Assembly (NCBI GenBank): GCA_029224965.1
Contig: JAQXVO010000008.1
Coordinates: forward strand, 1 to 64,000
Source of the DNA: Lachnospiraceae bacterium
GTDB lineage: Bacteria; Bacillota; Clostridia; Lachnospirales; Lachnospiraceae
Direction of reading: 5' to 3'
Length of the DNA stretch: 64,000 bases
Part shown: one piece after another, positions 26,646 to 34,984 of the stretch
How the letters are laid out: each line of letters opens with the position of its first letter
Position numbering within the stretch: the first letter of the stretch is position 1
Position numbers and translations under genes: made by a program
Notes under the pieces: model-generated
What the model saw: the letters and a program-made list of their open reading frames with translations, nothing else
Database searches by the model: none
What the model was told of the DNA's origin: nothing

Positions 26646-28427
26646 ATGCGGCGTACAAATGATTCAAAAAGAAAAAACAGAAATCTTCGGGACGTTGATG
26701 ACGACCTCTACCTGGACCTTCCAGAGATTGATATTCACTCTGCAGATACGAGAAGAACGGGCCGGACATCCGGACGGAGAAGTACCTACGACGGGGCAGG
26801 CCGACAGGCTTCCGGACAAAGTCGAAGCACAGGACAGACGGGCAGCCGTAATTCCGCTATGGCAGGACATACTTCCGGATCCGGAAACAGGGATCAGAAC
26901 GGCAGAGGCATCGAAAGCATAAATATCAGGTCCGGGAACCGGAATGAAACAAACGGCAGAGGACGTTATGCCGCCAGTAGCAGAGCACGAAATGGCAGAG
27001 GAGGCAGAAGCGGCAGAAGCGGCAGGAGCTCAACCAAGGAATATACGCTGATCACCTACCTGGTTCTGTTCTTATTCCTGGCCATGGTGGCCTATTTCGT
27101 CTACTTCATGTCCTTTAAGAGCGAGGACTTTATTGCAAACTCCTACAATCCCAGGATGAACAACCTGTCCGCCAAGGTCATCCGGGGAGATATCGAGACC
27201 AGCGATGGAAAGGTCATTGCTACCACAAAGGTTGCATCTGACGGGACCAAGACCCGGTTCTATCCGGAGGGCCATACCTATGCCTTTGTGACCGGCTACA
27301 GCGGAAAGGGCATGACCGGACTGGAGAAGACCCAGAATTTCAAACTCCTTACCAGTCACACCTCTGTCATCGAGCATATTCAGAATGCCTTGAAGCAGCA
27401 GCAGAATACCGGTGATACGGTCATTTCAACTGTGAACAGTACCGTTCAGGAGGCAGCCTACAAGGCTCTTGGTTCCGCCCATGGAGCAGTGATTGCCATG
27501 GATCCGGAAACCGGTCGGGTTCTTGCCATGGTTTCAAAGCCTGATTACAATCCCAATACCATTGTGTCGGACTGGGACAGCCTGAATGCCACGTCTGAAG
27601 AATCTTCGCCTCTCCTAAACCGGGCGACACAGGGACTTTATGCGCCGGGGTCTACATTTAAGATCGTAACTGCACTGGAATACTTAAGAGAAGGAAATTC
27701 GGTCAATGACAAGTTTCACTGCGACGGAAGCTACACTCACGACGGATACACGATCAGCTGTGCCGCCCACGAGGTCCACGGCGATGAGACCACGGAGACC
27801 GCCTTCGTCAATTCCTGTAATGTGGCCTTTGCCCAGATGGGCCTGAAGCTCAATGTCAGCGACTGGAGAAGTACAGCCGAGGACCTGCTCTTCAATAAAA
27901 AGCTTCCTTCTTCCCTGGGAAGTACGAGAAAGAGCACCTTCGCTCTGACCACGGACTCCACTGATGCGGAAATCATGTCCACGGCCTTCGGCCAGGGAAA
28001 GACGACAGTCACACCGGCCCATATGATGATGATCGTTTCCGCCATCGCCAATAAGGGCATTCTGATGAAGCCGACTCTGGTTCAGGCCATTTCCAGTGCC
28101 GATAAGGCCGTGGTTCAGGAAAAGGATCCCGTAAGTTACAAGACTCTGATGTCAGAGGATGAGGCAGCGACTCTTCAGACCTTTATGAAGGAGGTTGCCG
28201 AGCAGTCCACCCGGGGAAAGCTTAAGTCGGATTCCTATACCGCCTACGGCAAGACCGGTTCGGCCGAATATCAAACCGGAGTCGACAATACCCATTCCTG
28301 GTTTGTAGGCTTCGCCGATAACGGCCAAAAAAAAATCGCTATCGCTGTTATCGGCGAGAAAAAGGGCTACGGCGTATCCTTTGCCGTTCCGGTTGCAAAA
28401 CAGGTCTTTGATGCTTATCTGAAGTAA
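26646..28427 (+). CDS. Class B penicillin-binding protein (transpeptidase) with long basic N-terminal tail
   Basis: 593 residues. A cytoplasmic tail of about 130 residues, rich in Arg, Gly, Ser and Asn, precedes one transmembrane helix (about 133-153). The transpeptidase domain follows with Ser336-Thr-Phe-Lys339 (active site), Ser390-Cys-Asn392 and Lys536-Thr-Gly538. There is no long dimerisation domain, so the architecture resembles actinobacterial PbpA and its clostridial relatives. It crosslinks peptidoglycan made by the SEDS protein encoded 2 bp upstream. The low-complexity tail is unusual and probably disordered. Confidence 0.9.
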   Translation: MRRTNDSKRKNRNLRDVDDDLYLDLPEIDIHSADTRRTGRTSGRRSTYDGAGRQASGQSRSTGQTGSRNSAMAGHTSGSGNRDQNGRGIESINIRSGNRNETNGRGRYAASSRARNGRGGRSGRSGRSSTKEYTLITYLVLFLFLAMVAYFVYFMSFKSEDFIANSYNPRMNNLSAKVIRGDIETSDGKVIATTKVASDGTKTRFYPEGHTYAFVTGYSGKGMTGLEKTQNFKLLTSHTSVIEHIQNALKQQQNTGDTVISTVNSTVQEAAYKALGSAHGAVIAMDPETGRVLAMVSKPDYNPNTIVSDWDSLNATSEESSPLLNRATQGLYAPGSTFKIVTALEYLREGNSVNDKFHCDGSYTHDGYTISCAAHEVHGDETTETAFVNSCNVAFAQMGLKLNVSDWRSTAEDLLFNKKLPSSLGSTRKSTFALTTDSTDAEIMSTAFGQGKTTVTPAHMMMIVSAIANKGILMKPTLVQAISSADKAVVQEKDPVSYKTLMSEDEAATLQTFMKEVAEQSTRGKLKSDSYTAYGKTGSAEYQTGVDNTHSWFVGFADNGQKKIAIAVIGEKKGYGVSFAVPVAKQVFDAYLK

Positions 28428-28455
28428 GGTATAATTGCAGCAGAGGGTCTTTTTT

Positions 28456-28833
28456 ATGACATTTTACTGTAACTTTATCGCCGGTCCGGACGGGCCGGGC
28501 GTCAGAGAACTGAAGAAGGCAGAAAGAAAGGGAAGAAGGATCGACTGGAAGAAAGGTCTGAAGGGTTTCAAGGATGACCGGCTTTCCGGCTACGTGATCC
28601 TCCTTCTGACCGATTCTCCGGAACAGCTGGAGATCTACAGTATGAGAGAGTATGCCTTCCGCCGCCTCTACCAGAGAGATGGACTCATCGTCGGAAGCGG
28701 AAAGACGGTGGATGCCTGCGTCGACCGGATCTATGAGCTGGCAGATCAGACCTATCAGAAAACCGGAGGACTGGAGATCCGAAAGGAGATCCTCAGAGCA
28801 CAGGAAGAGAGGAAGAAGCTATGGCAGTCATGA
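28456..28833 (+). CDS. Conserved hypothetical protein
   Basis: 125 residues, no family recognised. It is soluble and charged, with a basic patch at about 18-45 (KKAERKGRRIDWKKGLKGFK) and a helical C-terminus. The ATG at 28456 has AGAGGG 8 bp upstream; a TTG at 28435 in the same frame is less likely. It overlaps the next gene by 13 bp and follows the PBP gene by 28 bp, so it is part of the same transcription unit and may be related to envelope or division, which is only inference from position. Confidence 0.6.
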   Translation: MTFYCNFIAGPDGPGVRELKKAERKGRRIDWKKGLKGFKDDRLSGYVILLLTDSPEQLEIYSMREYAFRRLYQRDGLIVGSGKTVDACVDRIYELADQTYQKTGGLEIRKEILRAQEERKKLWQS

Positions 28834-29690
28834 TTCTTCTTTCCATTCTGAAGGTCATTCTCTGGATCCTTCTGATCTTACTCCTTCTGATTCTTTACCT
28901 CCTTCTGGTTCCATGGGGAATTCGGGGCCGTTTTCGACTGGATGAGAAAGAGAAAAGCGGAAGTTTTTCCATTCAGAGCTTCCTTAGATGCTTTCAGCTG
29001 GTTCTGGATTACTCGAAAGAAAATAAGCTTCAGTTTGAGATCAGCCTCTTCTGGGGAAAATGGAAGCTCTTATCCTATCCGGATTCAGAGGATCAAAGGA
29101 AGACCGGGAAGAAAAAGGGCTTTCGTAAGAAGAGAAAAAAAGACCGGACAGATGAAAAGAACCTGAAAGGTCCGAAAGACTTTCAGGATGACATAAAAAA
29201 GAAAAGTCTGCAGGAAGGAAACAGCTCTGCTCAGTCTTCCGAAGGGAATGATGGAAACCTGGAAAGCGGACAGACGAAGACTTCTGCAAATGGCTGGCAG
29301 AACTTTAAGGAAAAGGTCGGCAAGGCTTTCCAACTTCTTCGTAAACTCTTCTCGGAACCAACCAAGGCCGGTATACATAAGATCCGAGTTGAGCTGTTTG
29401 GCTTTCTTCGCCGGCTGGGTCTGCATTTCACAAAGACTGAAATTCACTTTGCCGGATCCGGACCCGATGTGACAGGTGAAATTCTCGGAGTTCTGGCCAT
29501 GATTCCCTGGGTCCACCAGAAGGGACTTTCCATCCGGCCGGACTTTACGGCAGACAAGGCTTATTTTAAAGGACATGGGCAGGTCAGGGGACATCTTCTG
29601 GTCGGTGATCTCCTTTTAACGGTGATCCGCCTGCTGATGGATAAAAATGTGAGAACCTTATTACATGCGATAGGAGGTAATAAAAAATGA
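28821..29690 (+). CDS. DUF2953 domain-containing membrane protein
   Basis: 289 residues: an N-terminal hydrophobic helix (about 4-32, very Leu/Ile-rich), a highly charged Lys/Asp/Glu linker (about 75-160) and a C-terminal DUF2953-like region (about 200-285). In sporulating Firmicutes DUF2953 proteins (YtfI in B. subtilis) are encoded directly before gerW/ytfJ, exactly as here, and overlap by 4 bp. The molecular function is unknown. Confidence 0.72.
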   Translation: MAVMILLSILKVILWILLILLLLILYLLLVPWGIRGRFRLDEKEKSGSFSIQSFLRCFQLVLDYSKENKLQFEISLFWGKWKLLSYPDSEDQRKTGKKKGFRKKRKKDRTDEKNLKGPKDFQDDIKKKSLQEGNSSAQSSEGNDGNLESGQTKTSANGWQNFKEKVGKAFQLLRKLFSEPTKAGIHKIRVELFGFLRRLGLHFTKTEIHFAGSGPDVTGEILGVLAMIPWVHQKGLSIRPDFTADKAYFKGHGQVRGHLLVGDLLLTVIRLLMDKNVRTLLHAIGGNKK

Positions 29691-30082
29691 ATCAGAATCA
29701 ACAGAACGGCGAATTCAAATCTACCGTGGAGACTCTTTTCTCCGGCCTGGAATCCTTTCTGACTTCTAAGACTGTGGTTGGCGAACCGGTCACAGTAGGG
29801 GATACCATTATTCTTCCTCTGGTAAATGTAAGCTTCGGCGTTGGCGCCGGTGTCTTCGAACAGGAAAAGAACAATAACGGTGCAGGCGGTCTGGGCGGCA
29901 AGATGACACCCAATGCGATCATCATTATCCAGAACGGATCCTCCCGTCTGATTCGTATTGATCATCAGGATGGCGTGGACAAGCTTCTGAATCTGGTTCC
30001 GGATCTGGTTAATAAATTTGCCGATCTGGGTGGAAAGAACAAGAAGGCTGCAGAAGAAGACAGTGAGACTGTAGATGAGTAA
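29687..30082 (+). CDS. gerW: GerW family sporulation protein YtfJ
   Basis: 131 residues. The YtfJ core shows VGEPVTVGDTIILPLVNVSFG (in part, residues about 24-43) and GGLGGKMTPNAIIII (about 67-81), matching GerW of B. subtilis, which is needed for germination with L-alanine. Homologues also occur in non-sporulating clostridia and elsewhere, so its presence alone does not prove spore formation. It overlaps the DUF2953 gene by 4 bp and ends the operon at a terminator. Confidence 0.85.
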   Translation: MNQNQQNGEFKSTVETLFSGLESFLTSKTVVGEPVTVGDTIILPLVNVSFGVGAGVFEQEKNNNGAGGLGGKMTPNAIIIIQNGSSRLIRIDHQDGVDKLLNLVPDLVNKFADLGGKNKKAAEEDSETVDE

Positions 30083-30092
30083 GGTATGAAAT

Positions 30093-30125
30093 AAGGGATC
30101 CGGTTTTGACCGGGTCCCTTGTTTG
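30093..30125 (+). terminator. Rho-independent terminator after gerW
   Basis: A 12-bp stem (30093-30104 with 30109-30120, one G-T pair), a 4-base loop and a short T-rich tail. Confidence 0.8.
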
Positions 30126-30163
30126 ATGTAACTAAGACTCGCAGCCGCTGCGCGGACTGCTCG

Positions 30164-30253
30164 TTATAATGAAGAATGCTTCGCATTTAACGCGGTACGA
30201 AAAACGTACCGCGCTGCAGGAAAACCCATGCGGGTTTTCCTGTTTCATTATAA
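30164..30253. repeat. Palindromic intergenic element with nested hairpins
   Basis: A 10-bp outer stem, TTATAATGAA (30164-30173) with TTCATTATAA (30244-30253), encloses three hairpins: AATGC-TTC-GCATT (30175-30187), a 9-bp stem CGCGGTACG with CGTACCGCG (30191-30213) and an 11-bp stem CAGGAAAACCC with GGGTTTTCCTG (30217-30242). Just before it, 30131-30160 is GC-rich with a GCAG/CTGC palindrome. It lies between two facing terminators, so it belongs to neither gene. This is like a REP- or MITE-type repeat, or a structured RNA. Confidence 0.75.
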
Positions 30254-30281
30254 AAAAGGGATTCAGCAAATGCTGAATCCC
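30252..30281 (-). terminator. Rho-independent terminator of rpmB
   Basis: A perfect 11-bp stem (30258-30268 with 30271-30281) and, on the minus strand, a T6 run (30252-30257) directly after it, downstream of rpmB. Confidence 0.9.
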
Positions 30282-30309
30282 AAATCTGGCGAAATTAAAT
30301 TCTCAGAAA

Positions 30310-30495
30310 TTATGCACGCTCAACTGCGCCGGAACGAAGACAGGATGTACATACATAAAGTCTCTTAGGGGTGCCATTTACCAAACACTTTACAGACTTT
30401 ACATTAGACTTCCACATCTTGTTTGATCTTCTATGAGAATGGCTCACTTTAATTCCAAAATGAGCTCCTTTTCCGCAAACTGCACACTTTGCCAT
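30310..30495 (-). CDS. rpmB: 50S ribosomal protein L28
   Basis: 61-residue ribosomal protein. CAVCGKGAHFG at residues 4-14 and CTSC near 48-51 make two CxxC pairs, the zinc-binding form of L28. VSHSHRRSNKMWK is the usual rRNA-binding segment. AGGAGG lies 7-8 bp upstream of the ATG. It is a monocistronic gene on the minus strand with its own strong promoter and terminator, opposite in direction to the flanking operons. Confidence 0.97.
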   Translation of the reverse strand: MAKCAVCGKGAHFGIKVSHSHRRSNKMWKSNVKSVKCLVNGTPKRLYVCTSCLRSGAVERA

Positions 30496-30556
30496 TGCCT
30501 TACACCTCCTCGGATCGAATTTATGTATGGATTTGATGCCAAATCACAACGTGCTT

Positions 30557-30585
30557 ATTCTAGCAAAACCAAAATTAAAATGCAA
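30557..30585 (-). promoter_or_regulatory. Sigma-A promoter of rpmB
   Basis: On the minus strand TTGCAT (30580-30585), a 17-bp spacer, and TAGAAT (30557-30562) preceded by TGC (extended -10). Confidence 0.8.
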
Positions 30586-30607
30586 GTACTAGTGAAAAAT
30601 TTCGCCT

Positions 30608-30635
30608 TTGTTTTTTCTATGAAATGACTTATAAT
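30608..30635 (+). promoter_or_regulatory. Sigma-A promoter of the Asp23-fakA-type operon
   Basis: TTGTTT (30608-30613), a 16-bp spacer and consensus TATAAT (30630-30635), 47 bp before the ATG. Confidence 0.75.
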
Positions 30636-30682
30636 ATTTTTACATTGTAAAAAACTAGAATCATTACAGTTTGGAGGTTCTT

Positions 30683-31042
30683 ATGCAGGGACAGATGGAG
30701 ACAACACTCGGTAAAGTAGTGATTGACAATGATGTCATTGCTGCATATGCCGGTTCGGTTGCCGTGGAATGCTTTGGCATTGTCGGAATGGCTGCCGTAA
30801 ATATGAAGGACGGTCTGGTAAAGCTCCTGAAGAGAGATTATCTGAGCAAGGGAATTACGGTTGAGACATCGGATGAAAATCAGGTAACACTGGATTTCCA
30901 TGTCATCGTTGCTTATGGCGTCAGCATTAAGACAGTCTGTGACAACCTTATGGAAACCGTAAAGTATAAGGTTGAGGAATATACCGGTCTTAGTGTCAGG
31001 GAAATTCGTGTACACGTTGAAGGCGTACGTGTCATTGACTGA
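30683..31042 (+). CDS. Asp23/Gls24 family envelope stress response protein
   Basis: 119 residues matching the Asp23/Gls24 (YloU/YqhY) family: GKVVIDNDVIAAYAG near the N-terminus and EYTGLSVREIRVHVEGV near the C-terminus. In B. subtilis yloU is directly followed by yloV (FakA-like), the same order as here. YloU-type proteins have been linked to envelope stress and fatty-acid metabolism; the exact role is unknown. The ATG is 5 bp after GGAGG. The next gene begins 11 bp after its stop. Confidence 0.87.
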   Translation: MQGQMETTLGKVVIDNDVIAAYAGSVAVECFGIVGMAAVNMKDGLVKLLKRDYLSKGITVETSDENQVTLDFHVIVAYGVSIKTVCDNLMETVKYKVEEYTGLSVREIRVHVEGVRVID

Positions 31043-31053
31043 GGAGGTTCATC

Positions 31054-32724
31054 TTGGAAATGAAGACAATAGATGCCAGCATGCTGGCTAAGATGTTTCT
31101 GGCGGGAGCAAAATCGCTGGAGGCACACAAGGATGAGATCAACGAGCTGAATGTGTTCCCGGTACCCGATGGTGATACCGGAACCAATATGACGATGACG
31201 ATCATGTCCGCAGCCAGGGAAGTGGCAGGACTCATGGATGCTCCTGAAATGAAGCCCATCTGCAAGGCAATTTCTTCCGGATCCCTTCGCGGTGCGCGCG
31301 GAAATTCCGGTGTTATTCTTTCCCAGCTCTTCCGCGGCTTTACAAAAGTCATCCGCAATGAGCAGGAGATCACCGTTCCCATTCTTGCAGCCGCATGTAA
31401 CCGGGCTGCAGAGACTGCCTACAAGGCTGTCATGAAGCCCAAGGAAGGAACCATTCTGACCGTTGCCCGTGCAGCAGCAGACAAGGCCATTGAACTGGCA
31501 GACCAGACGGAGGATGTTCTGGTTCTGACCCAGGAGGTTGTCGCTGCAGCAGAGGAGACTCTTCAGAAGACCCCGGATATGCTTCCCGTATTAAAGCAGG
31601 CCGGCGTCGTTGATTCTGGCGGAGCCGGACTCCTTCAGGTATTAAAGGGCGGCCTTCAGATCCTTTCCGGCGAGAATGTGGATCTGACCATCGAGAACAC
31701 CAATGCCGAGAATAAGGATGTCGTAAAGAAGCAGAATTTCCAGTATCATCTGGAATTCAAGCTTGTCATCACAAAGCCGGCTACTGATCAGGAAAGGGAG
31801 AAATATAAATCCTATCTCGTGGCAGCAGGTTCTGATGTCAAGAATACCCAGTCCGGCGATACCATTACCACCGTCATGGATACCAATGCACCCGGTGAGA
31901 TCATTACCCGTGCAACCGGCCTCGGTTCTATTTCAGATATCACTCTGACCAATCAGATGCTGTCCGATGCTCCCAAGGCTTCGGAAGAGAAGGCAGAGAG
32001 CCCGGCGGAAGAAGCAGAAGCTCCGGCAGAGGCTCCTGAGACTGAGAAAGCAGCTGCTGAGCACAAGGCCTTCGGCTTTGTATCGGTATGTGCCGGTGAC
32101 GGTATGGCTGAGATCTTCAAGGGAATCGGTGCAGATTATGTGATTTCTGGCGGACAGACCATGAATCCGAGCACAGACGATATACTGAATGCCGTAGATC
32201 ATGTCAACGCTGATACGATCTTCATTTTACCGAATAATAAGAATATTATCCTGGCAGCCAATCAGGCTGTCAGCCTGGAAGAAAAGAAGCGACTGATCGT
32301 TATTCCGACCAAGACCGTTCCGCAGGGAATCACCGCTCTCATTAACTTTGTACCGGATGATTCGGCAGAGGAAAATGAAAAGCGGATGAACGAGGAGATC
32401 GGTCATGTAAAGACCGGTCAGATCACCTATGCCGTCCGTGACACCGTGATCGATGACAAGGAGATCAGCAAGGGCAACCTTATGGGCATGGGCGATAGCG
32501 GCCTGCTTTCGGTAGGTACCGATATGAAGACGGTCATGCTGGAAACCTTAAAGAATATGGTTGATGAGGAGTCCGCTCTGATTAGTATCTATGCAGGCGC
32601 TGATGTGACCGATTCCGATGCACAAGACATTCGTGCAGCTGTTGCCGAGGCCTTTCCGGGACTGGATATCGAGCTTGAGAAGGGCGGTCAGCCGGTTTAC
32701 TATTATGTCTTCAGTGTTGAGTAA
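31054..32724 (+). CDS. DAK2/DhaL domain protein, FakA-like fatty acid kinase (YloV)
   Basis: 556 residues. FakA-type proteins phosphorylate fatty acids presented by FakB (DegV) carriers so they can enter phospholipids. The N-terminal DhaL nucleotide domain contains NVFPVPDGDTGTNMTMT (about 29-45; metal-binding Asp residues) and GSLRGARGNSGVILSQLFRG (about 75-94). The C-terminal half is the DegV-like/DAK1 part (about 345-556). They are joined by an Ala/Glu/Pro-rich linker (about 305-340). The start is either TTG at 31054 (AGGAGG 6 bp away) or ATG at 31060 (12 bp away). No fakB is seen in this window. Confidence 0.88.
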   Translation: MEMKTIDASMLAKMFLAGAKSLEAHKDEINELNVFPVPDGDTGTNMTMTIMSAAREVAGLMDAPEMKPICKAISSGSLRGARGNSGVILSQLFRGFTKVIRNEQEITVPILAAACNRAAETAYKAVMKPKEGTILTVARAAADKAIELADQTEDVLVLTQEVVAAAEETLQKTPDMLPVLKQAGVVDSGGAGLLQVLKGGLQILSGENVDLTIENTNAENKDVVKKQNFQYHLEFKLVITKPATDQEREKYKSYLVAAGSDVKNTQSGDTITTVMDTNAPGEIITRATGLGSISDITLTNQMLSDAPKASEEKAESPAEEAEAPAEAPETEKAAAEHKAFGFVSVCAGDGMAEIFKGIGADYVISGGQTMNPSTDDILNAVDHVNADTIFILPNNKNIILAANQAVSLEEKKRLIVIPTKTVPQGITALINFVPDDSAEENEKRMNEEIGHVKTGQITYAVRDTVIDDKEISKGNLMGMGDSGLLSVGTDMKTVMLETLKNMVDEESALISIYAGADVTDSDAQDIRAAVAEAFPGLDIELEKGGQPVYYYVFSVE

Positions 32725-32770
32725 GAAAGTGGAAATTTCTTAAGAAAATAGGACCATAGGAACCATATGG

Positions 32771-32813
32771 AGCCGGGCCCTTTGGCATCTGCCATGGGGA
32801 GCCGGCTTCTTTT
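32771..32813 (+). terminator. Rho-independent terminator after the FakA-like gene
   Basis: Nested stem: AGCCGG (32771-32776) with CCGGCT (32802-32807), inner CCC/GGG pairs and a TGGC/GCCA tip, then a T-rich tail. Confidence 0.75.
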
Positions 32814-32908
32814 ATATCTAATGATTTTGAACAGAAGATCCAGACCAGAAGATGAGAAAAATTTCTGCTTATAAAAATAGAAATCATAGAAAGGCCAGGA
32901 CAGAATAG

Positions 32909-34984
32909 ATGAACGAAGATGCAGCTCTCCACAGTTTCCGCGGCATCGGGAAAAAGACAGAGGAACTTTTTCACAAGCTTGGCATTGACCGGGCCGGGGA
33001 TCTCCTTACTTTTTTCCCCCGGGATTATATGGTTTATCCTAAGCCTCTGGAATCCACGGACCAGCTGGAGCCTGGGAAAAAGCAGGCCCTGTACGGCTTC
33101 TTTAAAAAGGCACCGGTCAATCACCATTACCGTTCCATGGATGTGACCATCGGTTATTTCTATATCGGCTCCAGGGGAGAAAAGGCCATACAGGTCTTCT
33201 GGTACCGTATGCCCTATCTTTCCCGGAATATCCATATTGCATCGCCTTATGTGATCTACGGCACAGTCGGGGAGAAAAACGGAGACCTCCGCTTCGAACA
33301 GCCGGCTCTCTTTCTGCCCCAGGCCTATGAAAAGGAGACGAACCGGCTTCTTCCGGTCTACAGCCTGACCAAGGGAATCTCTAATCAGAAGATGGAAAAG
33401 ACGGTAGAGGAGGCCCTGAACCTCTGTCTGCCCCTGAAGGATCCTCTGCAGAAAGAGGAGGATCTCCTGAAGGAAGCGGGTCTCATTTCCTATGAGAAGG
33501 CCATACGGAATATGCATTTTCCGGAGAGCCCGGACAGACTGTCCGCTGCCATCCGCCGTTTCAGCTATCAGGAATTTCTGGTTTTCTTCCTGAGCGTCCG
33601 AATGGAAGAGAAGGGCTTGGCCAAGGAGAAGAATAATCTTGTCCTGGACCGCCATGAGACTTGTGATCGGATCCGGGAGAATCTCCCCTTTACCTTAACA
33701 AAGGGCCAGGAAGCAGCCCTTTCGGATTTGAATGCAGATTTTGCCGGACCTACGGTCGAGGAACGTCTGATCCAGGGGGATGTCGGCTCCGGAAAGACGA
33801 TCGTGGCCTTCCTTTCCATGGTCCGTATGGTGGAAAACGGCTACCAGTCTGCTATTATGGCTCCGACTGAGGTATTGGCGTCTCAGCATCAGAAGACTTT
33901 TCAGGAGCTGATCGACCGCTATCAGCTTCCTTATCATATTGCCTTTCTGACCGGCTCCTTAAAGACTGCGGAAAGGCGGCAGGCTCTGTTCGACATCGAA
34001 GACGGGACGGCCGATTTTATCATCGGAACCCATGCCCTGATCCAGGAGGGCGTCTCCTATCATAAGCTGGCCCTGGTCATTACCGATGAGCAGCACCGTT
34101 TCGGCGTCCGTCAGAGAGATGCTTTCTTGAAGAAGGGTCAGCATCCCTTCTCTGTTGTCATGAGTGCGACCCCCATTCCGCGGACTCTGGCCCTGATCCT
34201 CTATAACGGCATGCATGTTTCGACCATCCGCGATGTGCCGAGCGAACGGCTTCGGGTCAAAACGGCTGTCATTCCGGATGGCAAGCGGGCAGTGGCCTGG
34301 AATTTTATCCGAAAACAGGTGGCAGCTGGTCATCAGGCCTATATCATCTGTCCCCTGGTGGAGGCCAGTGAAAATCTGGACCAGGAAAATGTGACGGATT
34401 ACGGGAAAAACCTTGCAGAATATTTCAAGGAAGATGCCAGAGTCGGCATCCTCCACGGCCGGATGAAGCCGGAAGACAAGGATAAGATCATGACGGATTT
34501 CGCTTCGAATAAGATTCAGATTCTGGTCTCGACAACGGTTGTCGAGGTCGGTGTCAATGTGCCTAATGCGACGGTCATGATGGTCGAAAATGCGGACCAT
34601 TTCGGCCTGGCCCAGCTTCATCAGCTGAGGGGCCGTGTCGGCAGAGGTCAGTGGCAGTCCTACTGCATTCTGATCAACAGTCAGAAGAAAAATGCAGACC
34701 ATGCCAATAAGAGGCTGGACATCATGAACAGGAGCTATGACGGATTTGAAATCGCAGAAGAGGACTTAAAGCTCCGAGGCCCGGGAGACGCCCGGGGCAT
34801 CCGCCAGAGCGGAGATTCGCCCTTTACCATGGCCGATATCTATCAGGACAGCAACCTACTGGAGTTGGCCTCCATTCATGCCGACCGGATTCTGGAAGAG
34901 GATCCGGAGCTGTCGGCAGAAGGACATGAAGGACTCCGCCGCCTGGTCGATGCCAAGGCGGATGAGACTTATACAAACCTCTGA
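32909..34984 (+). CDS. recG: ATP-dependent DNA helicase RecG
   Basis: 691 residues. Superfamily 2 helicase that remodels stalled forks and branched DNA. An N-terminal wedge/OB region (about 1-250), Walker A GDVGSGKTIVA (about 290-300), the DEQH box in VITDEQHRFGVRQR (about 391-404), SATPIPRTL and, in motif VI, QLRGRVGRG are all clear. Length is typical. Its stop codon abuts the stop codon of the convergent rqcH gene with no base between them. Confidence 0.96.
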   Translation: MNEDAALHSFRGIGKKTEELFHKLGIDRAGDLLTFFPRDYMVYPKPLESTDQLEPGKKQALYGFFKKAPVNHHYRSMDVTIGYFYIGSRGEKAIQVFWYRMPYLSRNIHIASPYVIYGTVGEKNGDLRFEQPALFLPQAYEKETNRLLPVYSLTKGISNQKMEKTVEEALNLCLPLKDPLQKEEDLLKEAGLISYEKAIRNMHFPESPDRLSAAIRRFSYQEFLVFFLSVRMEEKGLAKEKNNLVLDRHETCDRIRENLPFTLTKGQEAALSDLNADFAGPTVEERLIQGDVGSGKTIVAFLSMVRMVENGYQSAIMAPTEVLASQHQKTFQELIDRYQLPYHIAFLTGSLKTAERRQALFDIEDGTADFIIGTHALIQEGVSYHKLALVITDEQHRFGVRQRDAFLKKGQHPFSVVMSATPIPRTLALILYNGMHVSTIRDVPSERLRVKTAVIPDGKRAVAWNFIRKQVAAGHQAYIICPLVEASENLDQENVTDYGKNLAEYFKEDARVGILHGRMKPEDKDKIMTDFASNKIQILVSTTVVEVGVNVPNATVMMVENADHFGLAQLHQLRGRVGRGQWQSYCILINSQKKNADHANKRLDIMNRSYDGFEIAEEDLKLRGPGDARGIRQSGDSPFTMADIYQDSNLLELASIHADRILEEDPELSAEGHEGLRRLVDAKADETYTNL

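Noticed and set aside
32828-32841. Possible LexA box before recG
   Set aside because: TGAAC-AGAA-GATCC matches only 7 of 10 positions, and no promoter fits it.
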